Below the pieces are notes generated by a model. The model was given only the letters and a program-made list of their open reading frames with translations. It searched no databases and was not told the DNA's origin. The position numbers and the translations under genes were made by a program. This document shows positions 38,927 to 51,397 of a DNA stretch of 64,000 bases, piece by piece (the first letter of the stretch is position 1; each line of letters begins with the position of its first letter). The DNA is from Isochrysis galbana (lineage: Eukaryota; Haptophyta; Isochrysidales; Isochrysidaceae): positions 10,799,072 to 10,863,071 of the forward strand of contig CM030931.1 in the NCBI GenBank assembly GCA_018136815.1, read 5' to 3'.

Positions 38927-40627
38927 ATGGGCTCCGAGTACCACATCCTTCTCAAGCTTCCCGACGCTGTGGCCTCTCTCATCGAGCAGAGCCCTCCTCC
39001 GCCGATAGAGATTCGGTTCGATGGCCTCCCCCCAGGCAGTTCAGAGCTTCCTCCGCCCTGCGGCGAGCTCGCGCGTTTGCATGTCGGAGAGAGCAGCTTC
39101 CGCGCCAAGCTGATGGCGCTGCCCACCGTCGTCGAGAGCCACAAGAGCCTCGACCGCGTGGGATACCTCAAGTGCGGTCACGTGGGGCAGGTGCTGGTCG
39201 TCGCGGAGAGAGAGGACGAGCTGCCAAAGGGGACCGAGCTATCAGACGGGATCACGCCGCCATGCGCGCAGATACGAGAGCGCAAGTGGAGGCGCAGGCC
39301 CGTCAGAGACCGCAAGGAGGTTGAGCAGGTGCGCCGCGGCAGCGAGGGCAGCACACGCAGTTGAGGGAATGCAAAGGGGCGCCGGCGCGGAGGACGGGCA
39401 GCGAAGGGGTCGAAATGTGCATGGTGGAGAGGACCTCAGCCGCTGCACGTGCCGGCGCTTGCCACCCCGTTGCTTTGTGCGCCGCAGGTTGTCGTTGAGC
39501 TCGAGGCCAATATCAAGGGCAGTCTGCCCAAGCCAGAGTACGAGCTTGTCGAGGTGGATGTGGAGGTGCGCCGCGTAGGAGGGCTTGTGGAGGCATAGGG
39601 ATGAAGGAGGCCCACGGGAGATGCGGCCGCCAAAGGTCCTCGTAGCTCTCCCTTGGACCCATTGGCCGCGCAGTCCGTCGGGATCATCACCGCCCTCCGG
39701 CCGTCCGCCCCTCAGGTGACGGATGACGATGAGAGCATCTTTGGCGAAGTAAGCGAGGCCGAGGCGATGGATGTGGACGACGACTCGAGCAAGCGCCGGG
39801 GCAACGATTCTACGGGTGAGCGAACAGCCGCTGCTCACGCCGCGGACGCGCAGTGCTGCTGCCGCAGGCTGCAGCTCAAAGCCGATCTCCTGCCACCGCA
39901 TTTGTTGCCCTCCTCCTGCTGCCCTTGTGCAGGCGAGATGAGTGCAATAGAAACAGACGATGGCCGGGCTTCCACGGCCTCCGCGCGGCCGCCGCCGGCG
40001 GCGGCGAGCGCGGCCGCCACCACCCTCAAGATCAGCCTGCCCCGGCAGGCAACTGCCCCTGCGCCGCGCGCGGCGGGCAAGAACACCGCAAAGCCTGCCT
40101 CCAAGGCAGCACCAAAGGCGGCGACGAAGCCAGCACCGGCGCCCGCGGCCGTGGAGTTGCCGGCTGCGCCACCTGCGTCCGTCCCCACGCTCAAGCTGAG
40201 CCTCAAGCTCCCACCAAAGCCAGCGCCCAAGGCGGGATCGAAAGGGGCCTCGTCATCTACTCCAGTGCCAAGTGTGGCACCTGCCACATCGGCCAGCGCG
40301 GCTGCGACCGCCATAGCCGGACCCTCGATTGAAGCGGGTGTGGCCGGACCGGTCGTGGGAGGGGGAGGTGAAGACAAGGCTGAGTTGCGTGCGGCGCTGC
40401 TCGCGGCGCAGCAGCGAAGTCTCAAGGCGTCTGAGGAGCTTTCGGCGATGCAGGCAGCGCCGCCCCCGACTAATCCGTTGCTGCGGGCGCGTCAGCAGAC
40501 TCAGTTGGACCGCCTGAAGCGGCAACGGCAGGAGGCAGATATGGAGTGCATGGAGCTGCAACGGAAGATCGAGGGCAACCAGGATCAGGTAGCAGCCAAG
40601 GCGAAGGGGCGCAAGGGCAAGAAGTAG
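38927..40627 (+). CDS. TAF7: TAF7, TFIID subunit 7
   Basis: Subunit of the general transcription factor TFIID that partners TAF1 and controls its activity, in the nucleus. Four exons: 38927-39328, 39488-39565, 39716-39815 and 39933-40627, with donors GTGCGC, GTGCGC and GTGAGC and all acceptors AG before G; 424 residues. The N-terminal TAFII55 domain is clear: YHILLKLPDAVASLIEQ, a FRAKLMALPTVVESHKSLD core (human LPCVMESLKTID), YLKCGHVGQVLVV and SDGITPPCAQIRERKWRRRP (human HGITLPLKNVRKRRFRK). An acidic segment (TDDDESIFGEVSEAEAMDVD) follows, then a long Ala/Pro/Lys-rich linker special to this lineage, and a C-terminal coiled coil with a basic tail (KAKGRKGKK). Upstream lies a CT tract. Confidence 0.93.
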
Positions 40628-41658
40628 GTGCCGCAAGGGGGTCGAGGTGGGGGAGGTCACTGGCTATGGCGCCACCACGCGCCCTCACGCCTCGACATCT
40701 TCATATTGTCGCCAATGCAAAACGTAACGGAAGTATGTACGAGCCATCTTTCCAAAATGGTTGTTTATCACACTGTCCGTTGTCTATCATGATGGGCGGC
40801 CATTAGGTCTACATCTCTTTACCGCCGCAGGGCTGCATCAAGAAGGTCGCGTTCCGTTGAAAGTGGGGCAGGGGGACATTCGATGGCACGGGGATCTTAT
40901 CGATTGTCAATGGCCTAGTTTTTACAGACAACATATTTCACACATGGGAAGAGAGGGAGCGTGCGTGTAAGTGAAATATTGGCGTGTGTGCACAGAAAGC
41001 AAAAGATGAAATCACCCCTAAGGCACAAAACTAAGTAGCACCTGATGCTATACCTTCTCCTTCGCAGGCCCCTGGCCCCTGGCTCCCGTTGGAACTGCTC
41101 TACACAAAGGCGAGCGGCGAGCAAGCTTCAAGCTTTCGCAATCATCACCATCCAACATGCAGGCCATGGCCATGTTCAACATGTGGAAAAGCGTTCAATC
41201 ATCATCGACAATCACGCGTAATTATTAGTGGCAACCCGGCACTGCTGGCCAACTTTTCCGCCTCCACTGGAAGAGTACAAACGGCAAAGGGTTTGAGAGG
41301 AGCGACGCGCGGCCCCCCCGGAGGGGAGTTGGAGCCCGGGCGGGGGAGGGCACGAGGCGCCTCCCGCCATACTGAATAAGTATAAACTTAGTTCTTGCTT
41401 TATTCCACTCGATAGAAAAGCGTCTTGTCCAAGAAGCGGCAGCCTCTACTCATAGATGGCCACCTACTACCCAGCCGACCAAGTGACGGAGCAAGCAGCT
41501 CGAGTTTCGGCAGCACTCCCTCTCTGCCGCGCCACGCTCATCATAACTCGAACTTTGGGTCCTCTCTCCCGCCGCTTATTCTAGAGTATCCGGCAGCGCC
41601 CGCACCGTGAGCCACAGGCAGCCCTAGCCCCGAGAGCACGTCGGCCACCGAGCTCTCG
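40628..41658. other. Convergent intergenic region
   Basis: Lies between the 3' ends of TAF7 and the minus-strand ShKT-thioredoxin gene. It contains one GTCGCGTTCCGTTGAAAG motif (40846-40866) and, at about 41305-41395, a GC-rich block ending AATAAGTATAAACTTAGTT that shares its terminus with the dispersed repeat at 5231-5995. No gene is seen. Confidence 0.5.
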
Positions 41659-43931
41659 TCAATCGCCGGGCCCTCGAAAGGCACCCGTCTCTATGGCGCG
41701 AGTGGGGAGCGGCGCGTGGTTGGTGCAGCGCGGCAGAAGTAGCGGCATAGCAGGGCTATAGGCTGGGCGACGCACTGTAGCCTCTCCCTTGCGATTCACG
41801 TTGACGATCAGCCGCGGCACGTCGAGGACGCCATTGATGCCGTAGCGCTTGAGCAGCGGGTTGGGCGTCTCAAGATCAGTGTCCGTGACCTATGAACGGG
41901 CGTGCAAGGCGTAATGGTGTGGAGAAGGGCACGGCGGGGCTCCACACGACGCCAGCGGCGCGGGGCTGATGGTGGAGCGCGCGAACCTTGAAAGAGAAGA
42001 CGATAACGGCGCCGCGCTCGAAGCGCTCGGCGGCTCCGCTCACCTCGGCGATCAGCGCGTCGGCCTGCGTCGGCCGGACAAAAAGCAGTAGCTGCGCGGG
42101 GATGTGCGTGAGCTGCGCTGCGCGCTTTGGCCATATCGGGTCGGCGTAGAAGTCGACGTGAAGCGGCAGCCGGTGCGCGCGCAGCAGGCTCGCAAGGGTG
42201 TGTATGTCGACGCCGCCGCCCTCGCCCACCAGACTGAAGGGGACGACGTCGACCACCTGGAAGGAGGTGGGCGAGAGCCGGAGAAACGCCGCGTGTAGCG
42301 GCGGAATGGGCGGCAAGCCGGCGGCGGTGATGGCCTCCGATGACGGGGTGGCAAGAAAGGGGAGGTAGGAGCCCCGGACCGACCAGCAAGCCGCAAGCAC
42401 GCCAAAGTTGGCGGCGGCGAGGCTTTCGTTGGAGGCAGCGCTCGTGCGCAGCGGCGCACTGCCGTCTGTTGCGCCCGCGTAGCCCATCACGGTCGAGGTG
42501 GAGCCGACGGGCTGGTTGGGTCGGAGTGAGGGCAGGTTGGCCACGACGGCAGCTTCACCCACACCAGAAAAGAGGTTGGGCTCGTCCGCCTGCTGCACCG
42601 AGTACAACACTTCCAGCACGGTCTTCTGCAAGAAGACGCCGGTGCGCAGCTCGGCCGCCGTCGAAGCGATGGAGTAGGGTCCGGCTGCCTCGCGCCGTGA
42701 CGCGGTGAGCAAGTCGGCGACGGTGCGGCCCTGCGCGCGTGAGCGAGAGCAGGGAGGCGGCGTGCGGGTTGGAGCAGGCCGGTGCAGCTGGCATGCGCAG
42801 CTCGCGGCCCCCTCGATGGCATACCTTGGGCAGCTCGATCCACCTCGATTGGCCTGCCCGGAAGGCCTTGAAGGCGGGGTAACTGTACACGCCGTGCTCC
42901 GCCTTCATCTCCGGGTAGGCGGCACAGTCGACCCGTCCAAATTCAACTCTCCCCTCGAGAATCTTCGCCGCCTGCTCGAGCGCTGGTCGCACGAGCTTGC
43001 ACTGCTTGCACCACGGAGCGTAGAACCAGACGATGAGCAACGCGTCCGACTCGGCCAATCGCTGACTCAGGCTCTCTGAGGGCACGACAAGAGGGGACAG
43101 GCGATTGGCACGTGGACGCCCCTTCCCGTCGTTCCGATCGTAATCTCTCACTGCCTTCCTGCCGTCGGAGGGTAGCTGCATTCCGCTGCTCACCCTCAAC
43201 GCTCCCCCCCCCCCCCCCCCCGCCCCCGGGCGCCCTCCTGTCATTCGAGGGCGGGCGCATCGGGGCAATCCTCCGAAACCCGGCTGATTGGTTGACGACC
43301 CTGGGACCCACTCGCAATCGGTGTCAGGCCCTCCCGCTTTCCAACCTGTCAGCGGCAGCATGACCCTTGCAGCAGCGCCTCCCCCCCCCCCCCCCCCCCC
43401 CCCCCTCCGCTCTTCACCCTCCGTCGGTGTGCGTTCTCGAGCGCGGACGTGTGAGGAGGGTTTGTCGTGGTCTATCCATCCTCACTCTTCGACCCGCTTC
43501 CTCTGAATCAGCATGCGCCTTCCCTCTCCCCTCCTCTCCCCCTCCTCTCCCGCTCTCCGTCCCCTCTCTCCCTTTCTCCTTCTCTCCCCCTCTCCTTCTC
43601 TCTGCTTATCACAGCTGGAAGCGACAGCAGGATGCGACCGAGGGCCGCGCCGAGGTGGGGCGCGGCTGCGTCGGCGGCGGCGACGCGTGCCTGGCGTCAA
43701 ATCGTCGATAACTGATCCCTTCGAGCTCTCGTGCATCTCCTCCCGTGCCCAGTCCCTCTGAGGGAGCCGTGCCTCCCTCGCACAGCTCTCACAGCACTGA
43801 GTGGCCATGAAGGAAGGGTTGGAGAGGCATTCGCCTCCTCTTGCCCAGGAAGAGCATGAGGAGTGCGAGTCCAAGCAGAGGGGACGAGCGAGGACGGTGA
43901 GTGGGAGGAGCAGTAGGATGAGGGAAGGCAT
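41659..43931 (-). CDS. Secretory ShKT + thioredoxin-domain (PDI-like) protein, four exons
   Basis: Exons: 43691-43931, 42825-43075, 41987-42730 and 41659-41889; the phases join exactly to give 488 residues. Exon 1 encodes a signal peptide (MPSLILLLLPLTVLA) and a six-cysteine ShKT domain (CLDSHSSCSSWARGGEC, NPSFMATQCCESC). Exon 2 is a thioredoxin domain with LLIVWFYAPWCKQCK, active site CKQC, and GRVDCAAYPEMKAEHGVYSY. Exons 3 and 4 continue as further thioredoxin-like domains without a second CxxC (VDFYADPIWPKRAAQL, YGINGVLDVPRLIV). A role in disulphide formation or isomerisation in the secretory pathway is likely; there is no KDEL-type ending. Intron 1 has a GC donor (GCACGC...TCAG) that joins VIDDLTP to ESLSQRLAES. 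A CT tract on the sense strand lies 96 bp upstream. Confidence 0.85.
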
Positions 43932-44024
43932 TCCAGCCGGCGTTGGGGAGGGGAAGGGGAGGGGAGGGAGGGGAAGGAGGAGGGGAGACCGAGGGGAGGC
44001 GGGGACGGGCGGGGGGGGGGGGGG

Positions 44025-44026
<2 letters not shown>

Positions 44027-44098
<72 letters not shown>

Positions 44099-44335
44099 AG
44101 AAAGGGAGGGGAGATGGAAGAAGAGAGAGAGGGAGGTAGAGAGAGAGAGACGAGGAGGGAGAGAGAGGGAGGAGAGACGAGGAGGGAGAGAGAGGGAGGG
44201 AGAGAGAAGAGACGGAGAGAGAGAGATTACAGGAGAGAGAGAGAGAGAGAAAGGGAAGGGAGAGGGAAGAAGAGAGAGAGAGAAGAAGAAGGAGAGAGAG
44301 AGAGAGAGAGTAGATCTATTCTCAGTGAGTGTGTT
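44027..44335. repeat. GA microsatellite tract
   Basis: About 80 bp of pure (GA)n at 44027-44095, then GA/GAGG mixtures to 44312. It sits 96 bp upstream of the minus-strand ShKT-thioredoxin gene. Confidence 0.95.
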
Positions 44336-45170
44336 CGCAGTTCACATGAACTCACTGTATTACACAAAAGTAGATATAGAGGGCGAGTTTTGAGTTTTCT
44401 TGTACTCCGACACGGGGCAGTAGGTTCTACCTCTGGACGGAAGCCCTGTGCATCTTCAGCCCGTTTGTTTAGGGAAAAAAAACCTCTCAAGATTCGAGGC
44501 GAAGGTTTATTTAAGCACCTGCTACCGACTAGGCTCTCCATACCTCTCCATTCACACACACCGCCCTTGTTTCCCTTCACCCTTCACTCCATTCCCATTC
44601 CTATCATAATCATATCCGGTAGGGGTCTAGGCCTAGGGCGGTGAAACAGCGGCTTTTTAACTATTAGCTGTTAGTAAAGGTAAAGGTTGGGCTGCATTTT
44701 TCGACGTGGCGCGATGCCCAATACAAAGCCTCGGGGGGGGGGGGGGGGCACCCGCTGCCACGACGAAAATCTTCGCCAAGAACTGGTGCTGGTGCGATTC
44801 GCCGATTCGCCCCCCCTCTCCCCCCTCCCCCTCGCCGTCCTCCTCGTCCAGCGCCTCTAGCGCTGCGAGCTGCGCCGCCACGGCCGCGTCGCTGCCCCGC
44901 TGCCGCGCCGCGCGCATCGCCTTCTCCGCCTTCTTCTCTTTCTCTTTCAAAAACTTCTTTGCGGCCCTCTCTCTCTCTGCCCAAAGGAAGGCCGCGTTAT
45001 TCGCGCCCTCGCGCGAGGACGGCAGCGCCGTGCTGTCGCCCCTCCGCTGTGCCCCCCCCCCCCTCCGCAGATCCCCCCCCCCCCCTTCCGCGCGCCGAGA
45101 CGGCGGTTCTCTTCCGCGTCCGCGCGTTGAGCCGCCGTGTTCTCCTTCCCCCCCCCCCCCGCGCGGAAGC
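44336..45170 (-). other. Spacer with a possible charged-helix exon at 44657-45020
   Basis: On the minus strand, 45020-44657 can be read as a Lys/Glu/Ala-rich helix (RAAKKFLKEKEKKAEKAMRA, QLAALEALDEEDGEGEGGE) and then a tail with no features. It may be an exon of an unrecognised gene or chance in GC-rich DNA. There are poly-C runs at 45051-45085. The remainder shows nothing. Confidence 0.25.
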
Positions 45171-45310
45171 GGAAGTCCCCCAGCGCGTCCCTCAGCGTCC
45201 TTCAGCGTCCTTCAGCGGTGTCCCACAGCGCGTCCTTCAGCTTCAGCGGTGTCCCCCAGCGCGTCCCTCAGCGGTGTCCTCCAGCGTTGTCCCACAGCGC
45301 TCTGCAACGG
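45171..45310. repeat. CAGCG(G)TGTCC minisatellite
   Basis: Words CCAGCGCGTCCCTCAGCG, TCCTTCAGCG and GTGTCCCACAGCG recur about ten times over 140 bp with irregular spacing. Coding frames over it are repeat-driven. Confidence 0.75.
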
Positions 45311-46030
45311 TCTTCGTCCTCTCGAGACTTGAGTCTCGAGCGAGACTCGAGGCAGGATTCGCGAGGGCACCGGATTTTATTCCGTAGTTCGAGCCGGAGT
45401 CCGAATTGTGTTTTGACCCTCGATCGAGCCCTCGTTCCCTCTCTCTTTCTCTCTCTCCTCTTTTTCTAGGGGGCACTCCTGGTTCTGCTCATCAGAGGGA
45501 GTTCGTTAAACGCGTATGTTTCCGGCCTGTTACTGTTACTGTTAATGTTTGAGTGCCGCAGAGTGCAGAGTGTGGATTTGTGTGATTATTTATCTTTTGG
45601 GACGCCTGTTGGTGACCTGCAGCCCCCTGAGTACCCCCAAGCCCCGAGTCTCCCGAGTCACCCTTTCGAGTATACGAGTCCATACGAGTCCCAAAGTGTG
45701 GTATCTGCTCGCCGCTCGCCGCGCCCTTTCCTACGCTCTCCGTCCCTCCGATTCGCGATTCGCGTTCCGAGCCACTTTCTCGTCAATTTCAAATGCCCGT
45801 CATTGGCCTTCCCCCTTGTCCCGATGAGCCCGTTCCGGGCTCCCCGGAGGAACTGTGCGCCGCGCTAGCCGCCGGTGCGCCTTCGCGCCTTCGCGACTCG
45901 TTTCCAAACAAAGAGGAAACGAGCTTCGCTCCAACAGTAGGCATGTACCCTCCCCACACCCACACCCTGGCTTTCCATCTAGTGCCTCCTCTTCTCTAGG
46001 CGCCGCCCTCGCTTCCCAAAGGCTCTCTCA
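45311..46030. other. No gene recognised
   Basis: A plus-strand frame at 45545-45868 includes a short stretch of mixed composition (MPVIGLPPCPDEPVPGSPEE in an adjacent frame) but no motif. Several CTCGAG and CGAGTC words occur at 45320-45350. Nothing else is supported. Confidence 0.35.
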
Positions 46031-46069
46031 CATTTCAGTTTTGGAACGGCGGTAGTATTTCCCATCTAG
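46031..46069. mobile_element. Stowaway/mariner-like terminus joined to a CCTAGATGGG-MITE terminus
   Basis: On the minus strand 46055-46031 reads CTACCGCCGTTCCAAAACTG and continues GAAATG, preceded by TA; 46055-46069 reads GTATTTCCCATCTAG, the right terminus of the 183-bp MITE family. The first motif recurs at 55515 (CTACCTCCGTTCCAAAACTG after TA) and is close to the CTCCCTCCGTTCC terminus known from plant Stowaway MITEs, which use TA target sites. Only ends remain. Confidence 0.5.
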
Positions 46070-46319
46070 CTAGAGGAAGGAGTGCCGACTGCTGGGCGGC
46101 TGCGGACTGTGAAGAAGAGTGGTTGAATGTCGGGGAGTGGGGCTGTGAAGAGAGTTCGACTGTGGGGCGCGGCGCCCGGTAGAAAGTAAACAACGGCGGG
46201 GGGGGGGGGGGGGGGCGTTGGAGAGCTTTCCCTCCTGAGACTGCCGCCCCACTTCAACTCCACCTGAAGGTGCTTAATACTCGGGTGCGAAGAGGTGAAG
46301 AAGGGAGGGGGAGGGGGAG

Positions 46320-46625
<306 letters not shown>

Positions 46626-46651
46626 AGGGCCCCCTCCCCCCCTCGCGCGCG

Positions 46652-49600
46652 ATGGAGCTCTCCCTCCTCCGGAAGGACCTCCTCCACCTCTCCACGCTCC
46701 ACCGCGGCTGCGTCGCGCTCCTCCCGAGCAGCTCGAAGAGGGCGGGAGGCCGGCAGCCCCTCGCCGCCGGAGACGACTCCGGAGCCCTCCGGCTGCTCAC
46801 CCTAGGCAAGAAGGGAGAGGTTGAGACCATCTTTGAGACTGCCGCCAATCCCAAGGCTCCTATCACTCGAATCTCTCTCGCGGGGGAGGCGGGAGGTGCG
46901 CAGGGGCGAGGACGGGAAGGAGGGCAACGGGCGGGAGCCGGGAGGGGAACGGGGGGGAGCCGGGAGGGGAGCAGAGGGGGGAAGTGAGTAGAGGGGGGCA
47001 GCTGCCCGCTCGCGGACTGAGGGAGAGATGGAGGTTGGACTTGGAGACAGCAGGACATGCTGAGGCGTTCGCAGGCGGGATTGTACTCACCAGGAAGGAC
47101 GGCGGTGAGGGGCCACTGGTGAGATTGAGGGCACGGTTGGGACGAGTGATGGTGCCGAGGCGTTTTGTAGCACGAGCTCGTGGAGGCAACACGCGTGCTT
47201 TTATGCATGAGAAGGAGAGAGGGGGTGTGAGGGACGGAGAGAGGCGGGGTTGGGGGGCGTGGGGGGCGGAGCAGTCGTCTCCCTCTCTCTCTCTGCCTTT
47301 TCCCCCTGTGGGGAGTTTGGGACGGCCGCAACGGCTTGCGCGGTGAAGATGCCGATCCGGAGATTCTTGCCGGCTGGGATCCCGAGACGGGATCAACGAG
47401 GGTACGTGGCGAGGGATGAGGGATGGCGCACAAGCGGGAGCTCGGGACTGCTCTCTGTGAGAAGGGCACAGCAGCCCGAGGGTGTGGTTGATCCGCTCGG
47501 CGCAGCCGGGACGCTGTAAAGCAGCGCCTCGGCTTGCTGTGGCGGCAGGCGGCAAGCCTGAAAGAGGACGGGGGCAAGGGGAGGAGAGCGGCCAACGGCG
47601 AGGAGAGTCAAGAGTCAGTCATGAGGAGGTTGGGGGCGGGCGGATGCTGAGAGCAGGGCGAGACAAGGGCACGGGCACAGCAATCAATGGCACTGGCAGA
47701 AGGGTCACCATGCGCGCCACTTGCGGGTAGAGAGGAGGGCCGCATGGGCCGACCGCACGCGCGAGGGCATCGCGGGAGCAAGCGGCGCGATGCTGGAGGC
47801 AGGGGAGGGCGCGGCGGTTCCATGCGGCTGGGCGCCGAGGAGGCACCGTCCCGCGTTGCCTCCGCCCCCCTCGCGTTGCCTTCCATACGCAGGGCTGCCC
47901 GCCGAGCCAGTGTCAACGCCTCTTACCCCCCCATCTCGTTCCTCAGGCGAAGCGGACCGCATCTTCTACTCTTCGGGGACAGTCGTACGCGGCTCTACGC
48001 GCAAGGGCAAAGAGTTTCTCCGCTTCAGCACCAATGTGAGCGAGCCGATCCGCTCGCTAGCCGTCGAGGGCGAGACCATCCACACGGGCGGCGACTTTGT
48101 GTACAATGAGTTTGTCGCGTGCAAGGATGCCGGCTTCTACATGGCCAACGATCGGATCAACGAACTGACGGTCGCCTCGCTCTCGGGCGGGACCAAACCC
48201 GACGCCGTGCTCGCCTGCCAGGCGCGGCGCCGCCCTTCCGTGCCCAGCGCTGCGCCGTGTCGCCTGCCCCGCGCCAGCATGCCGCTCGACCCCTTCCCGC
48301 CTCCCACGCCTTGCGCCTCACTCTCCCGCGCCAGGACCGGTGCGTGCGCGTGCTGCGCGCCGGCAAGCTTGTGTTTGAGGTGGGGGTGGACGGGCCAGCG
48401 ACCGCGGTCGAGCGGTACGAGCAGCCCGACCGCACGGGTGGTCGCATCATCTACGGGACAGAGGGCGGGCTGGTGGGCGAGCTGCACGCTGATGGGGACT
48501 CGCTCGCACACGGGTGGGTGATCAACCCGGCGCTCGAGGGGCGGCGTGCCAAGTCGGGCAGCGTGCAGTGCCTGCACTCAGCAGACATCACCAAGGACGG
48601 CGTGAAGGATATTTTGGTGGGGCGCGAGGACGGGTTGGTCGAGGTGTGGTCCTTTGACGTGGGCGACGCGCCAAAGCTCGCCTTTGAGCGCAGCTTGCAC
48701 GAGAGCATCACGAGCATCGCATGCGGCGCCGTCTCGAGCGCCAGCTTTGACGAGGTGGTCGTCGCCACCTACTCGGGCCAGATCGTCGCATTCTCGTCGG
48801 AGCCGGCGGCCGGCTTCGAGACGGCGGAGGGGACGGGCGCGACCGAGCCGGCGGCGGGCGGCGGCGCAGGTGGAGGCGGAGGCGGGCGCAGCAAGGAGAA
48901 GAGCGGTAAGCGGATGGCTAAGCTGATGGCCGAGATCGACGCGCTCTCGGCGCAGGTGGCCAAGGAGCGTGAGCGGCACGCACGCGGTGCGCAGGGCGAG
49001 GTTGGAGCGACGGAGCTCAAGCTCAAGGACAAGTGGACGCTCTCGCCCGACGAGGCGTGCTACAAGCTCTCGCTTGAGCTGGCGGTGCCGCTGGAGGGCG
49101 TACTGCTGCAGTGCGACGTGCCTGTTGAGATGGTCGACCACGAGGCCAACGGCGCCATCGCCTCGCGCTCGCCCGCCCCCGACGGCCGGCCGGGCGTGCT
49201 CATCAGCTACCGTTGCCAGGAGGTGACAAACCGGCTCGAGCTCCGTATGCGCACCGCTGAAGGGCGCTACGGGCAGCTGCAGGCCTTCGTCTGGCCGCGC
49301 ATTTCACCCAAGACATGCGTCGTGTCGACCCACTCGATCAAGCCCATGTCATTGCACACTCGCCTTGCCGCTCCGCCCACCGAGCTGCCGCTGCTCTCGA
49401 CGTTGCGTATCGGCGGCGGGTTCACCGCCGAGCAGATGCACTCGTGGGTCGCCGCCTGCATGCCCGAAGTGCCCGCGCGATTGCAGGAGGACCGCGGCTC
49501 GCTCGCCTTCCTCTCCACCTTCCTCGGCACACTCCTCTTGTGCGAGTACGCCAAAGGCGAGGCTACTTTCCGCTCCGAGTCGCTCTCCTCGCTCTCGATC

Positions 49601-50125
49601 GTCAAGGAGGTGGTAAGCCGCGAAGCGACTACGCGCAAGGTGCAAATCCAAATTAACATCGACGCCAAGCAGGAGACCGTGCCCGAGCTGTTGCGCAAGA
49701 TAGACCCACTATTGCAGTGCGTCCGCCGCCCGCCACGATGCCCCGATGATGCCGGCCGTCCGCGCCAACCGCGCGCTGAACGCGCTGACACGCCCCCAAA
49801 CGCCGACGCCGCGCGCAGGTACCAGCTCTCGCTCGACCACAAGGCGAAGCTGATCGACTCGCTCAAGGAAGTGCAGATGCAGGACAACGATGACTCATTC
49901 CTCGCGCCGGAGTACAAGGAAATCCTCGAACGGCAGGATATCATACAGCGCGAGCTGCGCGAGCAGCCCGGTCGGCTCGAGTTCCTCTATGGCATTGTCA
50001 CGGACCTATACGTCGACCTGCACAAGTTCAAAGGGAGGAATGTGCACGCTAATCTGCCGCAGCTCGACCACATCCTGCGCCACTACTCGCTCGACGCCTT
50101 GCTCGATTTTTTCGCCTCGCGCTGA
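46652..50125 (+). CDS. BBS7: BBS7, BBSome subunit
   Basis: Subunit of the BBSome, the coat-like complex that moves membrane proteins into and out of cilia and flagella. Exons: 46652-46895, 47947-48221, 48335-49716 and 49819-50125; 735 residues against 715 in human. The N-terminal beta-propeller is seen in RGSTRKGKEFLRFSTNVSE, DAVLACQ joined to DRCVRVLRAGKLVFEV, and KDGVKDILVGREDGLVEVWS (human KDLLVGRDDGMVEVYS). Then come VVATYSGQIVAF, a coiled coil, the appendage-type region (LISYRCQEVTNRLELRMRT, LQAFVWPRISPKTC, MHSWVAACMPEVP) and the helical end YQLSLDHKAKLIDSLKEVQM to LEFLYGIVTDLYVDLHKFKG. Intron 1 is long (1051 bp); intron 2 has a GC donor (GCGCGG...CCAG); intron 3 has GTGCGT. It implies that the organism builds a flagellum. 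Confidence 0.95.
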
Positions 50126-51397
50126 CCTCCGGCGCGGCCCGCATCCCGCTGGCACGCGTAGCTGTCCGGCGCACGCATTGGCCCCTCGCCAGCGTCGCGC
50201 AACGAGAGGCGGCCCCCTCTGGCGCGGCCAATCCCTCGTAGCGCATGACGTACGGCGAAGGGCGGCATCCCGCCTGGGTTAATGTTCACGTGGGGGCCCA
50301 ATGGAGTTAAAAAAAAACATCTGAAGATTCTGGGCTACACACCTACTACTAACTGGGACTGGTCTCCCTTCTCTACTTGCATCGCCCTTACTTCCCTCCC
50401 TCCACCTCTTCCCCTGCCCCCCTTCTTTCCTTTTTCTTCGGTTTCCGGGGTCCGGCCTTGGTGCGCTACCTAAGGCCTGGTTCGGAGTGCGGGGGCCGGG
50501 CAGGCCTGTTGTGTCTTCTCTTTTGGTGTTCGCGTCTGCCTTCGTTCGCGCCTAGTGCGACAGTGGCGCCGGGTCAACTGCGTCTCTGGTATTGACCTTG
50601 CCCCATGTTTTGTTGGCTTATTCGTCCTTGTTTTGTTGCTCCTTGGGTTCCTCGACAACGTGTGCTATCCTCAGCTTTGTAGTATAGGAGAGTTCACTCA
50701 TGGCCGGCAGGGATACTCTATACTCTGCCGTACGATCCCGTGCCTGTCTACCGACTCAGTGGTGAGTGGTGGCGCCCCGCTGTCGCATCCGCGATCGACC
50801 TTTTTGTTTTAGAAGTTGTTTGCGTTTCTTTGTTCCCTCCTTGCAGGCTAGCCACGAGTCACCGTCGTAGTGTCCTACATTCGTCCATTCGCCCTTGTTG
50901 CCCTCGCCTCCTTTATCGCCTCCTTTGTCGCCTGCTTGCCCCTCACCTGGCTTACCTCCTTGCGTGCTCCTCGCGTTTTAGGCTAAGTCGCGCGATCAGG
51001 TATCGCCGGTGCAAGGAACCGCCCCCATGTGTGACCCTGATTCCCCCTCAGGTGTTGGCCGTTGGATTATATCGTGGCGCTATTTTACTTCGGTCTTCAT
51101 CAAATCACTTAAGGGTTTTCGAAAGATTCCCTCCTTATTCTTGTGCGTAACTGTCGCCCCGTCGGATCGTCCGTCGCCCCGTCGCTCTCTTGTCGGCATT
51201 CTCTTCCTTGTTCGATCTGCCAGCGGGTTCCTGTGCGTTCCGTGATAGGGATACGTTAGTGTGGAGAGTGTTGATGTGAGTGTAGTGTCATCTCGTCGGT
51301 CCATCGGCCTCTAGCCGTCTGTCGTCTGTCGTTCTTCGTTCGTCGCTCTCGTCCTCGTTCTCGTTCCCGTTCTCGTCCCTCGTTCTCAACACTACTT
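50126..51397. other. Intergenic, no gene recognised
   Basis: Pyrimidine-rich words at 50395-50440 and a CTCGTT/CTCGTC repeat at 51330-51390 are the only notable features. Short plus-strand frames at 50282-51245 have no motif. The last part is the upstream region of the Pro/Ser-rich gene. Confidence 0.4.
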
